From: Candidatus Acidulidesulfobacter diazotrophicus
GTDB taxonomy: Bacteria; SZUA-79; Acidulodesulfobacterales; Acidulodesulfobacteraceae
Direction of reading: 5' to 3'
NCBI GenBank assembly: GCA_004195025.1
Contig: SGBB01000002.1
Span: 153,020 to 217,019 of the forward strand
DNA length: 64,000 nt
A model generated the notes under the pieces. It worked only from the letters and a program-made list of their open reading frames with translations, did no database searches and was not told the origin of the DNA. Below, in pieces: positions 53,096 through 62,803 of this stretch (within the stretch, counting starts at the first letter, position 1; every line of letters starts with the position of its first letter). A program made the translations under genes and the position numbers.

Positions 53096-54199
53096 ATGAT
53101 TAACAAAAGCACGCCTTATAACAGTCTTCCTTTTTTACCGCCGCCTAAAGATATAGACTTAGAATCCAAAAATATATTAAAAAAATTAGTTTCTGCAAAA
53201 GAAAAACTTGCGGAACTAAAAGGTTATTCCGAGTTACTGCCTAATAAAAATATAATATTAAGTATAATAGTATTGCAAGAATCTAAGGATAGTTCCGAAA
53301 TTGAAAACATAGTCACTACTTACGATGAATTATATATATCTGCCGTTTTAGGCAAAAAAATAATATCTCCGCGAGCTAAAGAAGTTTTGAATTATAGAAA
53401 AGCTTTATATAAAGGGCTGGAACTTATAGACAAAAATAAGCTTTTAACCGTTAATAGCATAATAGAAATTCAAAAAAATATTATGGATAACGATGCCGGC
53501 ATAAGAAAACTCCCCGGTACAAAATTAATCAACGATTTAACGAAAGAAGTCCGATATACTCCGCCGGATAACGGAAAAGCCATATTAGATTTACTTAAAA
53601 ATTTGGAAGAATATATAAATAACGATATCGACGGCGGTGCACGCAGTACGGATCCATTAATAAAATCGGCGGTAATACATTATCAGTTTGAAGCAATACA
53701 TCCATTTTATGACGGAAACGGAAGAACAGGCAGAATAATAATCGTACTCTACCTTATACTTAAAGGATTATTAAACGAACCGTTTTTATATGTAAGCCGT
53801 TATATAATAGGAAATAAAGCCCGATATTATAAATTGCTGCATGACGTCACTTACAAAAACAAATGGGAAGATTGGATTATTTTTATATTAGATTCTGTAG
53901 AATGTACATCCAAAGATATCCTAAAAATGAGTAAAAGTATAATTAATTTAATAAATAAAACGGATGGAATTTTAAAATATAATCTACCTAAAATATATTC
54001 AAAAGAATTAATAAATTTGATATTTTCTAATGTCTATATAAAAATAAACGATCTGGTAGAAAATAAAATTGCTTCGCGAAATATAGCATCTAAATATTTA
54101 TCAGAATTATACAGAATAAACATATTGCAAAAGCAAAAAATAGGGAAAGAAAATATTTATATAAATACGGAATTATTTAATTTAATTAAATCCCTGTAA
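53096..54199 (+). CDS. Fic-domain AMPylase-like protein
   Basis: A 367-residue Fic protein. The catalytic loop HPFYDGNGRTGR starts at residue 202. An inhibitory-helix motif (S/T)xxxE(G/N) is visible as SSEIEN near 66-71, so the enzyme is probably self-inhibited (class II layout). The N-terminus (SLPFLPPPKDIDLESKNILK) matches the Fic_N type; the last 80 residues (for example ENKIASRNIASKYLSELY) look like a winged helix that could bind the two operators upstream. Fic proteins transfer AMP or other groups to target hydroxyls. It lies inside a partly duplicated gene and looks horizontally acquired. Confidence 0.88.
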   Translation: MINKSTPYNSLPFLPPPKDIDLESKNILKKLVSAKEKLAELKGYSELLPNKNIILSIIVLQESKDSSEIENIVTTYDELYISAVLGKKIISPRAKEVLNYRKALYKGLELIDKNKLLTVNSIIEIQKNIMDNDAGIRKLPGTKLINDLTKEVRYTPPDNGKAILDLLKNLEEYINNDIDGGARSTDPLIKSAVIHYQFEAIHPFYDGNGRTGRIIIVLYLILKGLLNEPFLYVSRYIIGNKARYYKLLHDVTYKNKWEDWIIFILDSVECTSKDILKMSKSIINLINKTDGILKYNLPKIYSKELINLIFSNVYIKINDLVENKIASRNIASKYLSELYRINILQKQKIGKENIYINTELFNLIKSL

Positions 54200-54207
54200 T
54201 CGCAGTA

Positions 54208-54234
54208 GGGAGTAAGAGAATAAATAAATCGGAT
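54208..54234 (-). repeat. Dispersed A/T-rich repeat at the right end of the Fic cassette
   Basis: GGGAGTAAGAGAATAAATAA and ATCGGAT. Its reverse complement recurs at 61756-61782 with one mismatch in 27; the AATAAATAAATCGGAT core is also at the left end of the cassette (to 52841). Confidence 0.7.
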
Positions 54235-54259
54235 GACTTATAAAAAGGAGAATGATGAA

Positions 54260-54886
54260 ATGGAAATAATAATTGACGGCAATAAAATTGATTTTACGCC
54301 AAATACTTCCGAAACAGTTTATGATTTTTTAATAAATAAAATAAGAGATTTTATACCTAAGAATATGGTTATTAAAGAAATATTTTTAGACGATAAAAAA
54401 TATGATGACCTTATGATTGACGATGAAAAAGCTAAAACATTTAAATTAACATCTAACGGTACGCTTAAAATTAATACTATGACGTCTGATGAATTAGTAA
54501 TGCAATCATTAAACTCTATTGAATCATATTTTAGCGATTTATTAAAAAATCTCGGAAAAGTAGCTGATTTGTTAAGAGAAGGCAACGACAAAGAAGGTTT
54601 TACGGATTTTGCCGCAGATTTAAAAGGTATCGGAGCCTTTGTTCAAGTTATGGATAAAATAGCTTTATTTCTTAATATTGACTATTCAACATATAAATAT
54701 AAAGAAAGAAGCATTAAAGATTATTTTGACGATACGGAAAAATTGCTTTCTAATATTTTAGAAACCCAAAAAACTCTTGATTATGTTATGCTCGCAGATT
54801 TAATTGATTTTGAAATGGAGCCGTTAATTAAAACATGGAAAGAGGTTATTTTAACGCTTAAAAGTGATATAGGAAATGGAAAATAA
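54260..54886 (+). CDS. Hypothetical helical protein
   Basis: A 208-residue protein of unknown function. The first 90 residues have the look of a small beta/helix domain (MEIIIDGNKIDF, ETVYDFLINKIR, KIFLDDKKYD-like strands); the rest is helical with acidic heptads. ATG 54260 is set by AAGGAG at 54245-54250 and by the truncated duplicate upstream, which starts at the same codon. It lies in the glycosyltransferase island and could be a partner of those enzymes. No family is recognised. Confidence 0.55.
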   Translation: MEIIIDGNKIDFTPNTSETVYDFLINKIRDFIPKNMVIKEIFLDDKKYDDLMIDDEKAKTFKLTSNGTLKINTMTSDELVMQSLNSIESYFSDLLKNLGKVADLLREGNDKEGFTDFAADLKGIGAFVQVMDKIALFLNIDYSTYKYKERSIKDYFDDTEKLLSNILETQKTLDYVMLADLIDFEMEPLIKTWKEVILTLKSDIGNGK

Positions 54887-54992
54887 ATAAAATAAATATG
54901 TAAAAATAGACTAAAATACGATTATACACAATTATATTAAATTTATTAAATACATATATATATTTTAATCCTGCAATAGAAATTTACATTCT

Positions 54993-55017
54993 GGATTCCC
55001 GCCCACGCAGGAATGAC
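54993..55017 (+). repeat. MITE-like hairpin repeat copy
   Basis: GGATTCCCGC-CCAC-GCAGGAATGAC, with one stem mismatch. Confidence 0.75.
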
Positions 55018-55048
55018 TTAGCGGGTATTTAAACCTTCACCTTCGGGT

Positions 55049-55073
55049 GTCATTCCCGCGTATGCGGGAATCC
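55049..55073 (-). repeat. MITE-like hairpin repeat copy
   Basis: GTCATTCCCGC-GTAT-GCGGGAATCC, preceded by the hairpin CACCTTCGGGTG. Confidence 0.8.
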
Positions 55074-55208
55074 AGTGTTATTTAGTATTGAAATATCTAA
55101 AACATTTTCTATCGAAGGATTAAGGATATAAAATAATAAAGTAATAAAAGTATAAAAAATATATTATAAAATATAACATATAAATAGATAATTTAAATAG
55201 ATAATTTT

Positions 55209-58007
55209 ATGTATAATATTACATATAACGTCAATATAAACAGATTAATAGCCGATTTAGATAAAAATTTTTCTAATTCTGTTATTTATTGGGATTCCGA
55301 TAAAAACATCAAATGTGTAAAAATAGAAATACAGCCTGATTATTTATTTTTTGATAATTTAGAAAAAAAATTAATTGAAAATGGTTATTTAATATTAAAT
55401 ATTGAACCAAAAATAAATCATACCATATTAACACTAACTACGGCAGAAATAACAAAAATAGCATTAGAAAATATATTAAATAAAATAAATTTAGTCAGCC
55501 CAAACTTAGTTAATATATTTAAATTTGACGGTGAGGAGCAAATTCTTTATATAGACGACTCATTTTCTGAAATGTTTCACATTTCATCAAATCAATCTGA
55601 ACTAAAATTAAATACTTCATTAAATCCATCAAAAAATCCGTCAAATCAATATGCGTTAAACATCGCATTTAACGAAATTCAAAATTTTTTAATTACATTG
55701 CCGTCAGGTTTAATTAAAAAAGTTATAGTTAAAAACATATTAAATTATTTTGATTATGAAGAAAATGAAGCATTATTTAATGAATTTTACAGAATTTTAG
55801 TATGCGGGGGAAAATTATATTTAGAATTTATAGATTCTATGTTTTATTTTGATTATTATCAGCAAAAACAAGTTTCAAAGCTGACGTCAATGAACGATAT
55901 AATTTTAATGGATGAAAAAGACGAAATTAAAATCAAAAACAAATATAATTTTTATTCTAACGAAATAGAAATTAATTATCTTTCAAAAATAAATAAATCA
56001 AATTGCTATTATACAAATGAATTTCTAAAAGGCTATTTGGACTATTGCGGTTTTGTGAATGTTGCGCCTTTAGTGTCCGCTGCCGATTATGAAACGGGTA
56101 AAATTAAAATAAATGCGATAAAGCCGGGATTAAATGAATTTGCGGCAAAACCAAAAAAAGTTCTAATAAAAATTACATCGGAATATTGGGATAATTTATT
56201 TACGGCAAGTGTATATATAAGAGATATTCATAATAAATACAATAACTGGGATTTATACTTAGTTTCAGGCGAATACAATTTTTTTAAAAATAATATTTAT
56301 CTAAAATACTGTTCAAATGAAATACCGCCTGAAAAATTTGATTATATGATTTTATTAGACGAAGATATATTTACCGAACTTCCCGATATTAATTATCCGT
56401 TAAAAAATATTGACAGCAAAAAAGGAGATGTATTTTTTGGCGATGAGGATATAAAAAACGCGGAAAAGTTCTTGAAACAATATGACATAAGTATTAATGA
56501 TATTTTTATAATTATTGATAATTTTTATATTTATGATGAAGTTAGGCTAAACCAGATAGCTAAAAATATAAAAAAAGATTTTCCGTATATGAAAGATTTT
56601 AAAATACTAAATATACCTTGTGCAGATGTCTTTAATTATAAAAATACAGATAAAGATTTTAAGACGATTCTTCAAATTTTTGCGTTATCTTCATTTGTTG
56701 TCAGCGGTGATATTTATATTAACATCGCAAATGAATTATATATACCTTGCTATGATGCCAAAGGAAAAAAATATAATTACAATAAAAGAAAAAATAAATT
56801 TTCTGAATTTTCTGATTTCAATAAAAACCACATCAATTTAAATAGAGGCGATAATTCAGAAAATTTATATAAAACCAATATCGAAATTAATTCAATTAAC
56901 TTACATAATATAGATAATTCAACAGGCTTAACTCATTCAATTAATTCGAATGCCTCAAAGACTGTCAATATGATAGATATATCTATCATTATACCGGTTT
57001 ATAATAATATTGAATATACTAAAAATTGTTTAAATTCTATCTTTAAAAACCACCCTCTTGTTAATTTTGAAATAATAATTGCCGATAACGGTTCTAATGA
57101 CGGAACAAAAGAATATCTAGAAACATTAAAGAAAAATATTGACGGAATAGCCGAAGTAAATAATTCAGGTAAATTTAATATAATAAATATTATTTGCAAT
57201 AATGAAAACTTAGGTTTTGCAAAAGCATGTAATCAAGCGGCAAAAATTGCTAATGGAAAATATTTGCTGTTTTTAAACAATGATACTTATGTTTTAAAAG
57301 GCGCTATTGACGAGCTTTTTAATACTATAGAAAAAGCAGGAGATAGCTGCGGAATAACAGGTTCTCTGCTTCTTTATCCAGATAAAACCGTTCAGCATGC
57401 AGGTGTAGTGTTTGATGCAGGAAGCAGACCATACCATAATTATAAAGGCGGAAAAATATATGAATGTAAAAATATTAATTTTAAAAATGGAATATATTTA
57501 AGAATGTATAATGCGGTTACCGCCGCTTGTATGATAATCAGCAAAGAACTATTTTGCAGCGTCGGGTTTTTTGACGAAATATTTATAAATGGGTATGAAG
57601 ATGTGGATTTATGCTTAAAAGTAAAGCAAAAGGGGCTGAATATTATATTGAATCCTAAAAGTATGCTTATCCACTATGAAGAAAAAACACCTGGCAGAAA
57701 AAAGTTTGAGGACGAAAATCAGTATAATCTTCAAAACAAATGGAAATTTAAATTTAAAAGAGACGATTATATTTTTAACGGGTTAGATAGTTCGAAAATT
57801 ATTTACGATCATAAAAATTTTAAAATATTATATTTTTCTGTTCAAAATTTAGAAGACGCAGAAAAAGAAATTGACAGATTGATTATTATAAAAGATTATC
57901 AAGGCGCAATAAAGTTATCTAATGAAATATTAAATGTAGATAAATATAATATAAAGACGTTCAGGAAGTTAATCGAAATAAAGATTCTATATAAAATAAA
58001 TCAATAA
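55209..58007 (+). CDS. Large two-part protein: N-terminal methyltransferase-like region, C-terminal GT2 glycosyltransferase
   Basis: A 932-residue protein. Residues 585-850 are a GT2 enzyme: ISIIIPVYNNIEYTKNCLNS, IIADNGSNDGTKEYL, NENLGFAKACNQAAKIANG, LLFLNNDTYVLK and, for the acceptor side, GYEDVDLCLKVKQKG. The N-terminal 250 residues have a methyltransferase-like end (FNEFYRILVCGGKLYLEF) but no clear SAM-binding GxGxG. The stretch at about 310-540 contains further alpha/beta segments (KKVLIKITSEYWDNLF) that I cannot place. It is one of the longest proteins of the island, and the combination suggests sequential sugar transfer and modification. Confidence 0.75.
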   Translation: MYNITYNVNINRLIADLDKNFSNSVIYWDSDKNIKCVKIEIQPDYLFFDNLEKKLIENGYLILNIEPKINHTILTLTTAEITKIALENILNKINLVSPNLVNIFKFDGEEQILYIDDSFSEMFHISSNQSELKLNTSLNPSKNPSNQYALNIAFNEIQNFLITLPSGLIKKVIVKNILNYFDYEENEALFNEFYRILVCGGKLYLEFIDSMFYFDYYQQKQVSKLTSMNDIILMDEKDEIKIKNKYNFYSNEIEINYLSKINKSNCYYTNEFLKGYLDYCGFVNVAPLVSAADYETGKIKINAIKPGLNEFAAKPKKVLIKITSEYWDNLFTASVYIRDIHNKYNNWDLYLVSGEYNFFKNNIYLKYCSNEIPPEKFDYMILLDEDIFTELPDINYPLKNIDSKKGDVFFGDEDIKNAEKFLKQYDISINDIFIIIDNFYIYDEVRLNQIAKNIKKDFPYMKDFKILNIPCADVFNYKNTDKDFKTILQIFALSSFVVSGDIYINIANELYIPCYDAKGKKYNYNKRKNKFSEFSDFNKNHINLNRGDNSENLYKTNIEINSINLHNIDNSTGLTHSINSNASKTVNMIDISIIIPVYNNIEYTKNCLNSIFKNHPLVNFEIIIADNGSNDGTKEYLETLKKNIDGIAEVNNSGKFNIINIICNNENLGFAKACNQAAKIANGKYLLFLNNDTYVLKGAIDELFNTIEKAGDSCGITGSLLLYPDKTVQHAGVVFDAGSRPYHNYKGGKIYECKNINFKNGIYLRMYNAVTAACMIISKELFCSVGFFDEIFINGYEDVDLCLKVKQKGLNIILNPKSMLIHYEEKTPGRKKFEDENQYNLQNKWKFKFKRDDYIFNGLDSSKIIYDHKNFKILYFSVQNLEDAEKEIDRLIIIKDYQGAIKLSNEILNVDKYNIKTFRKLIEIKILYKINQ

Positions 58008-58178
58008 AATTAACATAAAAATAGAAATAAAAATTTATTGAATTATAAAAATATATATTATATGTAGGAGTATATAATTAATATTTTTAAAATATAATTA
58101 TAATTTATATATAATTTTATGTAAATATTATAAAATAACTTTATAAAATAAATAATTAATTAAATAATACTGTAAATA

Positions 58179-60191
58179 ATGGAATTAACTAATTACTCCG
58201 TAAATAAACTTTTCCCGGGAACAAATAGAAAGTATGTTATTGATTATAATAATGACATAGATATAAACGATAAAAATAATAATATAGCTATAATAGCTGA
58301 TTTAATTTCTGAAAATTCAACGGTTTTAGATGTAGGATGTTCTTTCGGATATCTTGGAAAATGGTTAAAAAAAAACAAGAGCTGCACTGTTTATGGGATA
58401 GATAATAATAAAGAAGTTTTAGACTTTGTTAAGAAAGAAGGATACTATGAAGATGTCTATTTAATTAATCTTGACGATATCACTTTTTTTAATGCAGAAA
58501 TTATTAATTCTATTTATACCTCAGAGATAGAAAGATTCAACGAATTACCCCAAATTTTTGATTATATTGTTGTTGCAGATGTTCTTGAGCATCTAAAAAC
58601 TCCTCAAACATCGATAGTTTTTTTTGCTGAAAAACTCATAATAGGTTCCAATCTTATAATAAGTATTTCAAACATTGCAAATATAGATATAATATTCAAT
58701 CTTATAGAAGGAAGATTTAATTATGAAGAATTTGGTGTTTTAGATAATGCGCATTTAAGATTTTTTACAAAAAAATCATTTGCTGAATGGATTGAAAGTG
58801 TTGATGAATATTTAAAAAATATAAATAAAGAATTTAAATTTGATATTAATTTTATTGGCAGCACAATTTATCAATCAGAGAATGTAAAAGAAATAATATC
58901 AAAAAATCCTATTATATATAATCTTTTAAAATCATCCAATCCTGAAATAGATATTTTGCAAAATATATTTGCTTTAACTAAAATTCAAAAAGATGATAGG
59001 GTTTTTGGTTTTAGTTCTTTTGGTAAAAATTTTAATGCCATAGAAAATATTTCTCAAACATTAAAAGTTTTAGTTGATTTTAATGAAAAATCGTTAAAAG
59101 AAATAGACCATTTGCAAAAAATAATAAAAGAAAAAGAAACAATAAAAGTGCTTTTTTTAAGCATTACTCATCAAATTGGTCATGGTGTGCCGGTTGTAAT
59201 AGCACAGCATGCTGATTATTTTTTAAAAAAAGGATATACAGTATACATTGGCGGACCACAAGGGTATAATGATTTTTCTTATTCAGGATGCAATAGGGTT
59301 TACCTTAATAATTATTTGGAGGCGGCTTTATTTGCAAATAAATATGGCATTAGTTGTGTTATTGCACATACGCCACCCTTTTTTTCTACCCTTAAACATC
59401 TATCCCCAGCCATAAAAAAAGTTATTTTTGACTATGGCGAACCGCCGGCAGAACTATTTCCAGATTACGTGGAAAGAAAGTTGGTTTTGATCGAAAAAAA
59501 GTCTTGCTATGATGTGGCTGATAAAATTTACACAATTTCAAATACAATTAAAACTGAGAGCGAACAAGATAGAGCAGAAGTCATTAAATTAGGGAACAAT
59601 CATCTTGCTGTATGGAATAAAGATATGTATTTTTTGAGGGAAAAAATTAGGAACGAATATGGTTGGAAAGAGAAAATAATAGTTTTAAATGTTGCTAGAT
59701 TCCATAGCGGTGAGAGATATTACAAAGGTATAGACTTTTACGCAGATGTAATGAAATATATAAAGTCATTTAATGATTCAGTCGTAGATAATTATATATT
59801 TGTTTTATGTGGAAAGGCATTTCAATCTGATATTTTATATGTAAAAGATTTAAGCCTACAAGTTATTGCTAATGTGAAAGATGAAGAACTTGTTGAGCTA
59901 TACGCTGCCGCAGATATATTTATGAATTTTAGCAAGTGGGAAGGATATAATCTTGGGATAGCTCAGGCTTTAGCATTTGGTTTGCCCATAATAGCTTCTG
60001 ATATTTCGGCTCATCGCGAATTCCCAATTTTTGTATCTAATAATATTTATAAGATAAGAGAAAAATTTTTAGATATTGTTAAAGGAATTAAGTTAGATGA
60101 AGTTGTTAATTGCGAAAGAAATCCAATATTATTTACTTGGATTAGCCACTTACAGAAATTTGAAAAAGAAATAAGGATTTTATGTCGTTAA
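58179..60191 (+). CDS. Methyltransferase-glycosyltransferase fusion
   Basis: A 670-residue protein. Residues about 35-215 are a class I SAM methyltransferase: VLDVGCSFGYLGKWLKKN (motif I), YIVVADVLEHLKTPQ (post motif). Residues about 325-645 form a GT-B (GT4-like) glycosyltransferase: VLFLSITHQIGHGVPVVIAQ, VLNVARFHSGERYYKGIDFY, ELYAAADIFMNFSKWEGYNL and ALAFGLPIIASDISAHREF. The E-G-x-x-x-G-x-x-x-x-E region reads WEGYNLGIAQAL. Both halves probably act on the same glycan. It stands between two other glycan genes. Confidence 0.82.
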   Translation: MELTNYSVNKLFPGTNRKYVIDYNNDIDINDKNNNIAIIADLISENSTVLDVGCSFGYLGKWLKKNKSCTVYGIDNNKEVLDFVKKEGYYEDVYLINLDDITFFNAEIINSIYTSEIERFNELPQIFDYIVVADVLEHLKTPQTSIVFFAEKLIIGSNLIISISNIANIDIIFNLIEGRFNYEEFGVLDNAHLRFFTKKSFAEWIESVDEYLKNINKEFKFDINFIGSTIYQSENVKEIISKNPIIYNLLKSSNPEIDILQNIFALTKIQKDDRVFGFSSFGKNFNAIENISQTLKVLVDFNEKSLKEIDHLQKIIKEKETIKVLFLSITHQIGHGVPVVIAQHADYFLKKGYTVYIGGPQGYNDFSYSGCNRVYLNNYLEAALFANKYGISCVIAHTPPFFSTLKHLSPAIKKVIFDYGEPPAELFPDYVERKLVLIEKKSCYDVADKIYTISNTIKTESEQDRAEVIKLGNNHLAVWNKDMYFLREKIRNEYGWKEKIIVLNVARFHSGERYYKGIDFYADVMKYIKSFNDSVVDNYIFVLCGKAFQSDILYVKDLSLQVIANVKDEELVELYAAADIFMNFSKWEGYNLGIAQALAFGLPIIASDISAHREFPIFVSNNIYKIREKFLDIVKGIKLDEVVNCERNPILFTWISHLQKFEKEIRILCR

Positions 60192-60250
60192 GATATTTAT
60201 TTTATTGAAAAAACATAATTAAATCTTATAAATATTTAAGGCTTGCTAAC

Positions 60251-61663
60251 ATGTCTCATACTCAAGATTTACTCAAAGAAGCTTCTGGAGAAATAAAAAA
60301 TTATTTACAGAAACAATTAAATAAAATATATATTGACAAAGACAGAATTTATTTTGCACAATTATTTATAGATGCAGGTAAAGGTTTTTCAGAAGAAGAA
60401 AGTATAAAATTACAATATGGCAAGTGTTATGAAAAAAATTTAGGAATAATTGAAATTAATTTTGATTTATCTTCATTTGAAAATATTTATTCTATTCGTT
60501 TTGATCCGTTAAACGGACCTGTAATTATAAGAATTAGTAGCGTTCAAGTTACACTTGACAATGGAAATATTTTAGCAGCTGAGTTTAAACAAATTAATCG
60601 CTCTTATAATGATATAAACGCAGATTATTTTTTTCACGACGACCCGATTTATTTAATAAAAATAGATAAATTTAAAAAAGTTAAAAAAATTAATATTGTT
60701 GTTAATTATCTAAGCACAGTAAAAGATATTAGTGTTTTACATGAACAAACTCAGGATAAATCATATACTTTATTTGGAAAATTAAGTAGCCTTGAAACAT
60801 TAATTGAATTTATACAAGAAGCTCAAAAATTAGATTGGCTATATAAAATTCTATCAGATAATAGTTCTAAAGAAACATTTGATTGGTTTATCAAATATCG
60901 TTTTGCATATTTGGTTTTACAGGAAGATGCCTATAGTATATTTCCGCCTAAATTAACAAGATTAGATTTTGCAAAAGCTGAGAATAATGTTCAAAAACTT
61001 TCGGAAAATGAATATAAAATAAAAGATTTATTATATTCAGGTGCAATAGGAGAAGCAATCGGGGATTTTTATTTTAATAAATATATTTATCAAGACATAG
61101 TTAAACCTAATTCTAATGATATAATACTTGATATTGGCGCGTATGCGGGTGATACCGCACTATACTTTTCTCAATATATTGATGAAAAAGGGATGATCTT
61201 TGCCTTTGAACCTTTTGAAGAAAATTATAACTTATTAACAAAAAATATAAAGTTAAATAAATTAGAGAAAAAAATAATTCCCATTAAAAAAGGTATAGGG
61301 CATTCTAATGAATCATCTACTATGATTGGAAGTAGCGCAGGAGCATTTATTGATTATGAAACAAATACCGGATTTAAAATAGATATGATTACAATTGATA
61401 AATTTGTTGAAGATTATAATATTAACAGAGTTAGTTTTATAAAAATGGATATAGAAGGGTCTGAACTTGAAGCTATTAAAGGTGCTAATGACACAATAAA
61501 AAAATTCGCACCACAACTTGCTATAAGCATTTACCATAAAGGCAATGATATCATTGATATTCCAGAATACTTGTTGTCTATTGATAATCAATATAAGTTT
61601 TATCTCAAACATATATCAACAAGCTGGGTTGATACTGTTTTATATGCTTATTGTATTAAATGA
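60251..61663 (+). CDS. FkbM-family methyltransferase
   Basis: A 470-residue protein. The C-terminal half (about 270-470) is an FkbM-type SAM methyltransferase: IILDIGAYAGDTALYFSQYI, FAFEPFEENYNLLTKNI and VSFIKMDIEGSELEAIKGA. FkbM enzymes O-methylate sugars and similar hydroxyls. The N-terminal half (about 1-255) is unassigned and may bind the glycan or a partner. It ends the island. Confidence 0.8.
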   Translation: MSHTQDLLKEASGEIKNYLQKQLNKIYIDKDRIYFAQLFIDAGKGFSEEESIKLQYGKCYEKNLGIIEINFDLSSFENIYSIRFDPLNGPVIIRISSVQVTLDNGNILAAEFKQINRSYNDINADYFFHDDPIYLIKIDKFKKVKKINIVVNYLSTVKDISVLHEQTQDKSYTLFGKLSSLETLIEFIQEAQKLDWLYKILSDNSSKETFDWFIKYRFAYLVLQEDAYSIFPPKLTRLDFAKAENNVQKLSENEYKIKDLLYSGAIGEAIGDFYFNKYIYQDIVKPNSNDIILDIGAYAGDTALYFSQYIDEKGMIFAFEPFEENYNLLTKNIKLNKLEKKIIPIKKGIGHSNESSTMIGSSAGAFIDYETNTGFKIDMITIDKFVEDYNINRVSFIKMDIEGSELEAIKGANDTIKKFAPQLAISIYHKGNDIIDIPEYLLSIDNQYKFYLKHISTSWVDTVLYAYCIK

Positions 61664-62134
61664 GATATAATTTGATAATTTTTTAAAATGGTATCTAAAA
61701 TGGTATCCGATTTATCCTACGAATAATTATATTATAATGTATTTATTAAAATGGTATCCGATTTATTTATTTTCTTACTCCCAACTGCATTTAGGTGCAT
61801 AACTAACCGAAAATAACATATACGCTATATACGCCATGATATTAGTATATCGTGAATAGGAATATTTGAATATTTGGATCTGCTACAATATTGAAACAAA
61901 ATTAAAGTTTGCAATATAATATTTTTTTATTTTATACGCAATATTGTTTTATGATATAATTATATATAAAAAGAATTTGCCGATATGCCGATATTTCAAA
62001 TTAATATCAAATATCAATTTAATTTAATATTAAAGTAATTAAAAAGTAATTGAATTTAACTAATATTTAATATAATTATTATTATTATATTAAATAGTTT
62101 AATTAATATTTAAAATAAATAAAGAGTATATTAT
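61664..62134. other. Intergenic region with dispersed motifs
   Basis: These 471 bases contain GGTATCCGATTTATCC (61696-61711) and the longer dispersed repeat (61756-61782), followed by AACTGCATTTAGGTGCATAA, a possibly decayed TGCA-type site. The remainder is A/T-rich and shows no gene. Confidence 0.6.
61756..61782 (+). repeat. Dispersed A/T-rich repeat copy
   Basis: ATCCGATTTATTTATTTTCT and TACTCCC. It matches the reverse complement of 54208-54234 with one mismatch in 27. Confidence 0.75.
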
Positions 62135-62803
62135 ATGAGTACAAATGCCCTTTTAGAACATAGAACGGACAGGCTTGAAGAAGCTCTTATAAGGCTAGCC
62201 GATGCACAAGCCGAAACTCAGAGAGAGATGTCCGAATTTAAGAACGAGATGTCCGAATTTAAGAACGAGATGTCCGAATTTAAGAACGAGATGCGCTACG
62301 ATTTAGAAAAATACCGCGAAGAAAACCGCCTTGCATTAGAAGAATACAAGGAAGAAAACCGCAAGGAAAACAGGGAGATGAATAAGCGCTGGGGAAAGTT
62401 ATCCAATAAAATGGGAACCATAGTAGAAGATATAATATATCCGGCTGCAAGACCCCTGATAAGCCGTTATTTCAACGTAGAAATTAACAGTATAGATATC
62501 TCTTCCAATGTATCCAGAATGAACGACAACAGAGACAGGGAAGAATTTGATATAATAGCCTCTATACCCGATAAAGTATTCCTTATAGAAGTTAAGTCCA
62601 CCATGAGGGATTATTACATAAACGAATTTAAAGATAAAATTATAAGATTTTTTAATTTTTTCCCTGAATACCGCAATAAACAGCTTGTTCCTATAATGGC
62701 TTCTTTGTCTATGCAGCCTAATACCGTCCATATGCTTACCGAAAATCACATATATGCCATGGCTTACCGTGAATGGGACTATATGGATATATTGAATTTT
62801 TAA
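62135..62803 (+). CDS. Coiled-coil PD-(D/E)XK-like protein (DUF3782 type)
   Basis: A 222-residue protein. Residues 20-90 are a coiled coil containing three identical MSEFKNE units at both protein and DNA level (62225-62287). The C-terminal part (about 130-222) is a nuclease-like fold with EFDIIASIPDKVFLIEVKST, whose D...EVK matches the PD-(D/E)XK core. DUF3782 proteins of this layout are common in repeat-rich genomes. Biological function is unknown. Confidence 0.75.
   Translation: MSTNALLEHRTDRLEEALIRLADAQAETQREMSEFKNEMSEFKNEMSEFKNEMRYDLEKYREENRLALEEYKEENRKENREMNKRWGKLSNKMGTIVEDIIYPAARPLISRYFNVEINSIDISSNVSRMNDNRDREEFDIIASIPDKVFLIEVKSTMRDYYINEFKDKIIRFFNFFPEYRNKQLVPIMASLSMQPNTVHMLTENHIYAMAYREWDYMDILNF
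62225..62287 (+). repeat. Three in-frame 21-bp tandem repeats
   Basis: Three identical copies of GAGATGTCCGAATTTAAGAA plus C, encoding EMSEFKN each. They form three heptads of the coiled coil. Confidence 0.9.

Larger units (their letters stand above)
54887..55208. other. Intergenic region with two MITE-like copies
   Basis: These 322 bases hold MITE-like copies in opposite orientation (54993-55017 plus, 55049-55073 minus) with their tails: TCCTGCAATAGAAATTTACA before the first, and TATTGAAATATC then CATTTTCTATCGAAGGATTA (55085-55127) after the second. Confidence 0.7.
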
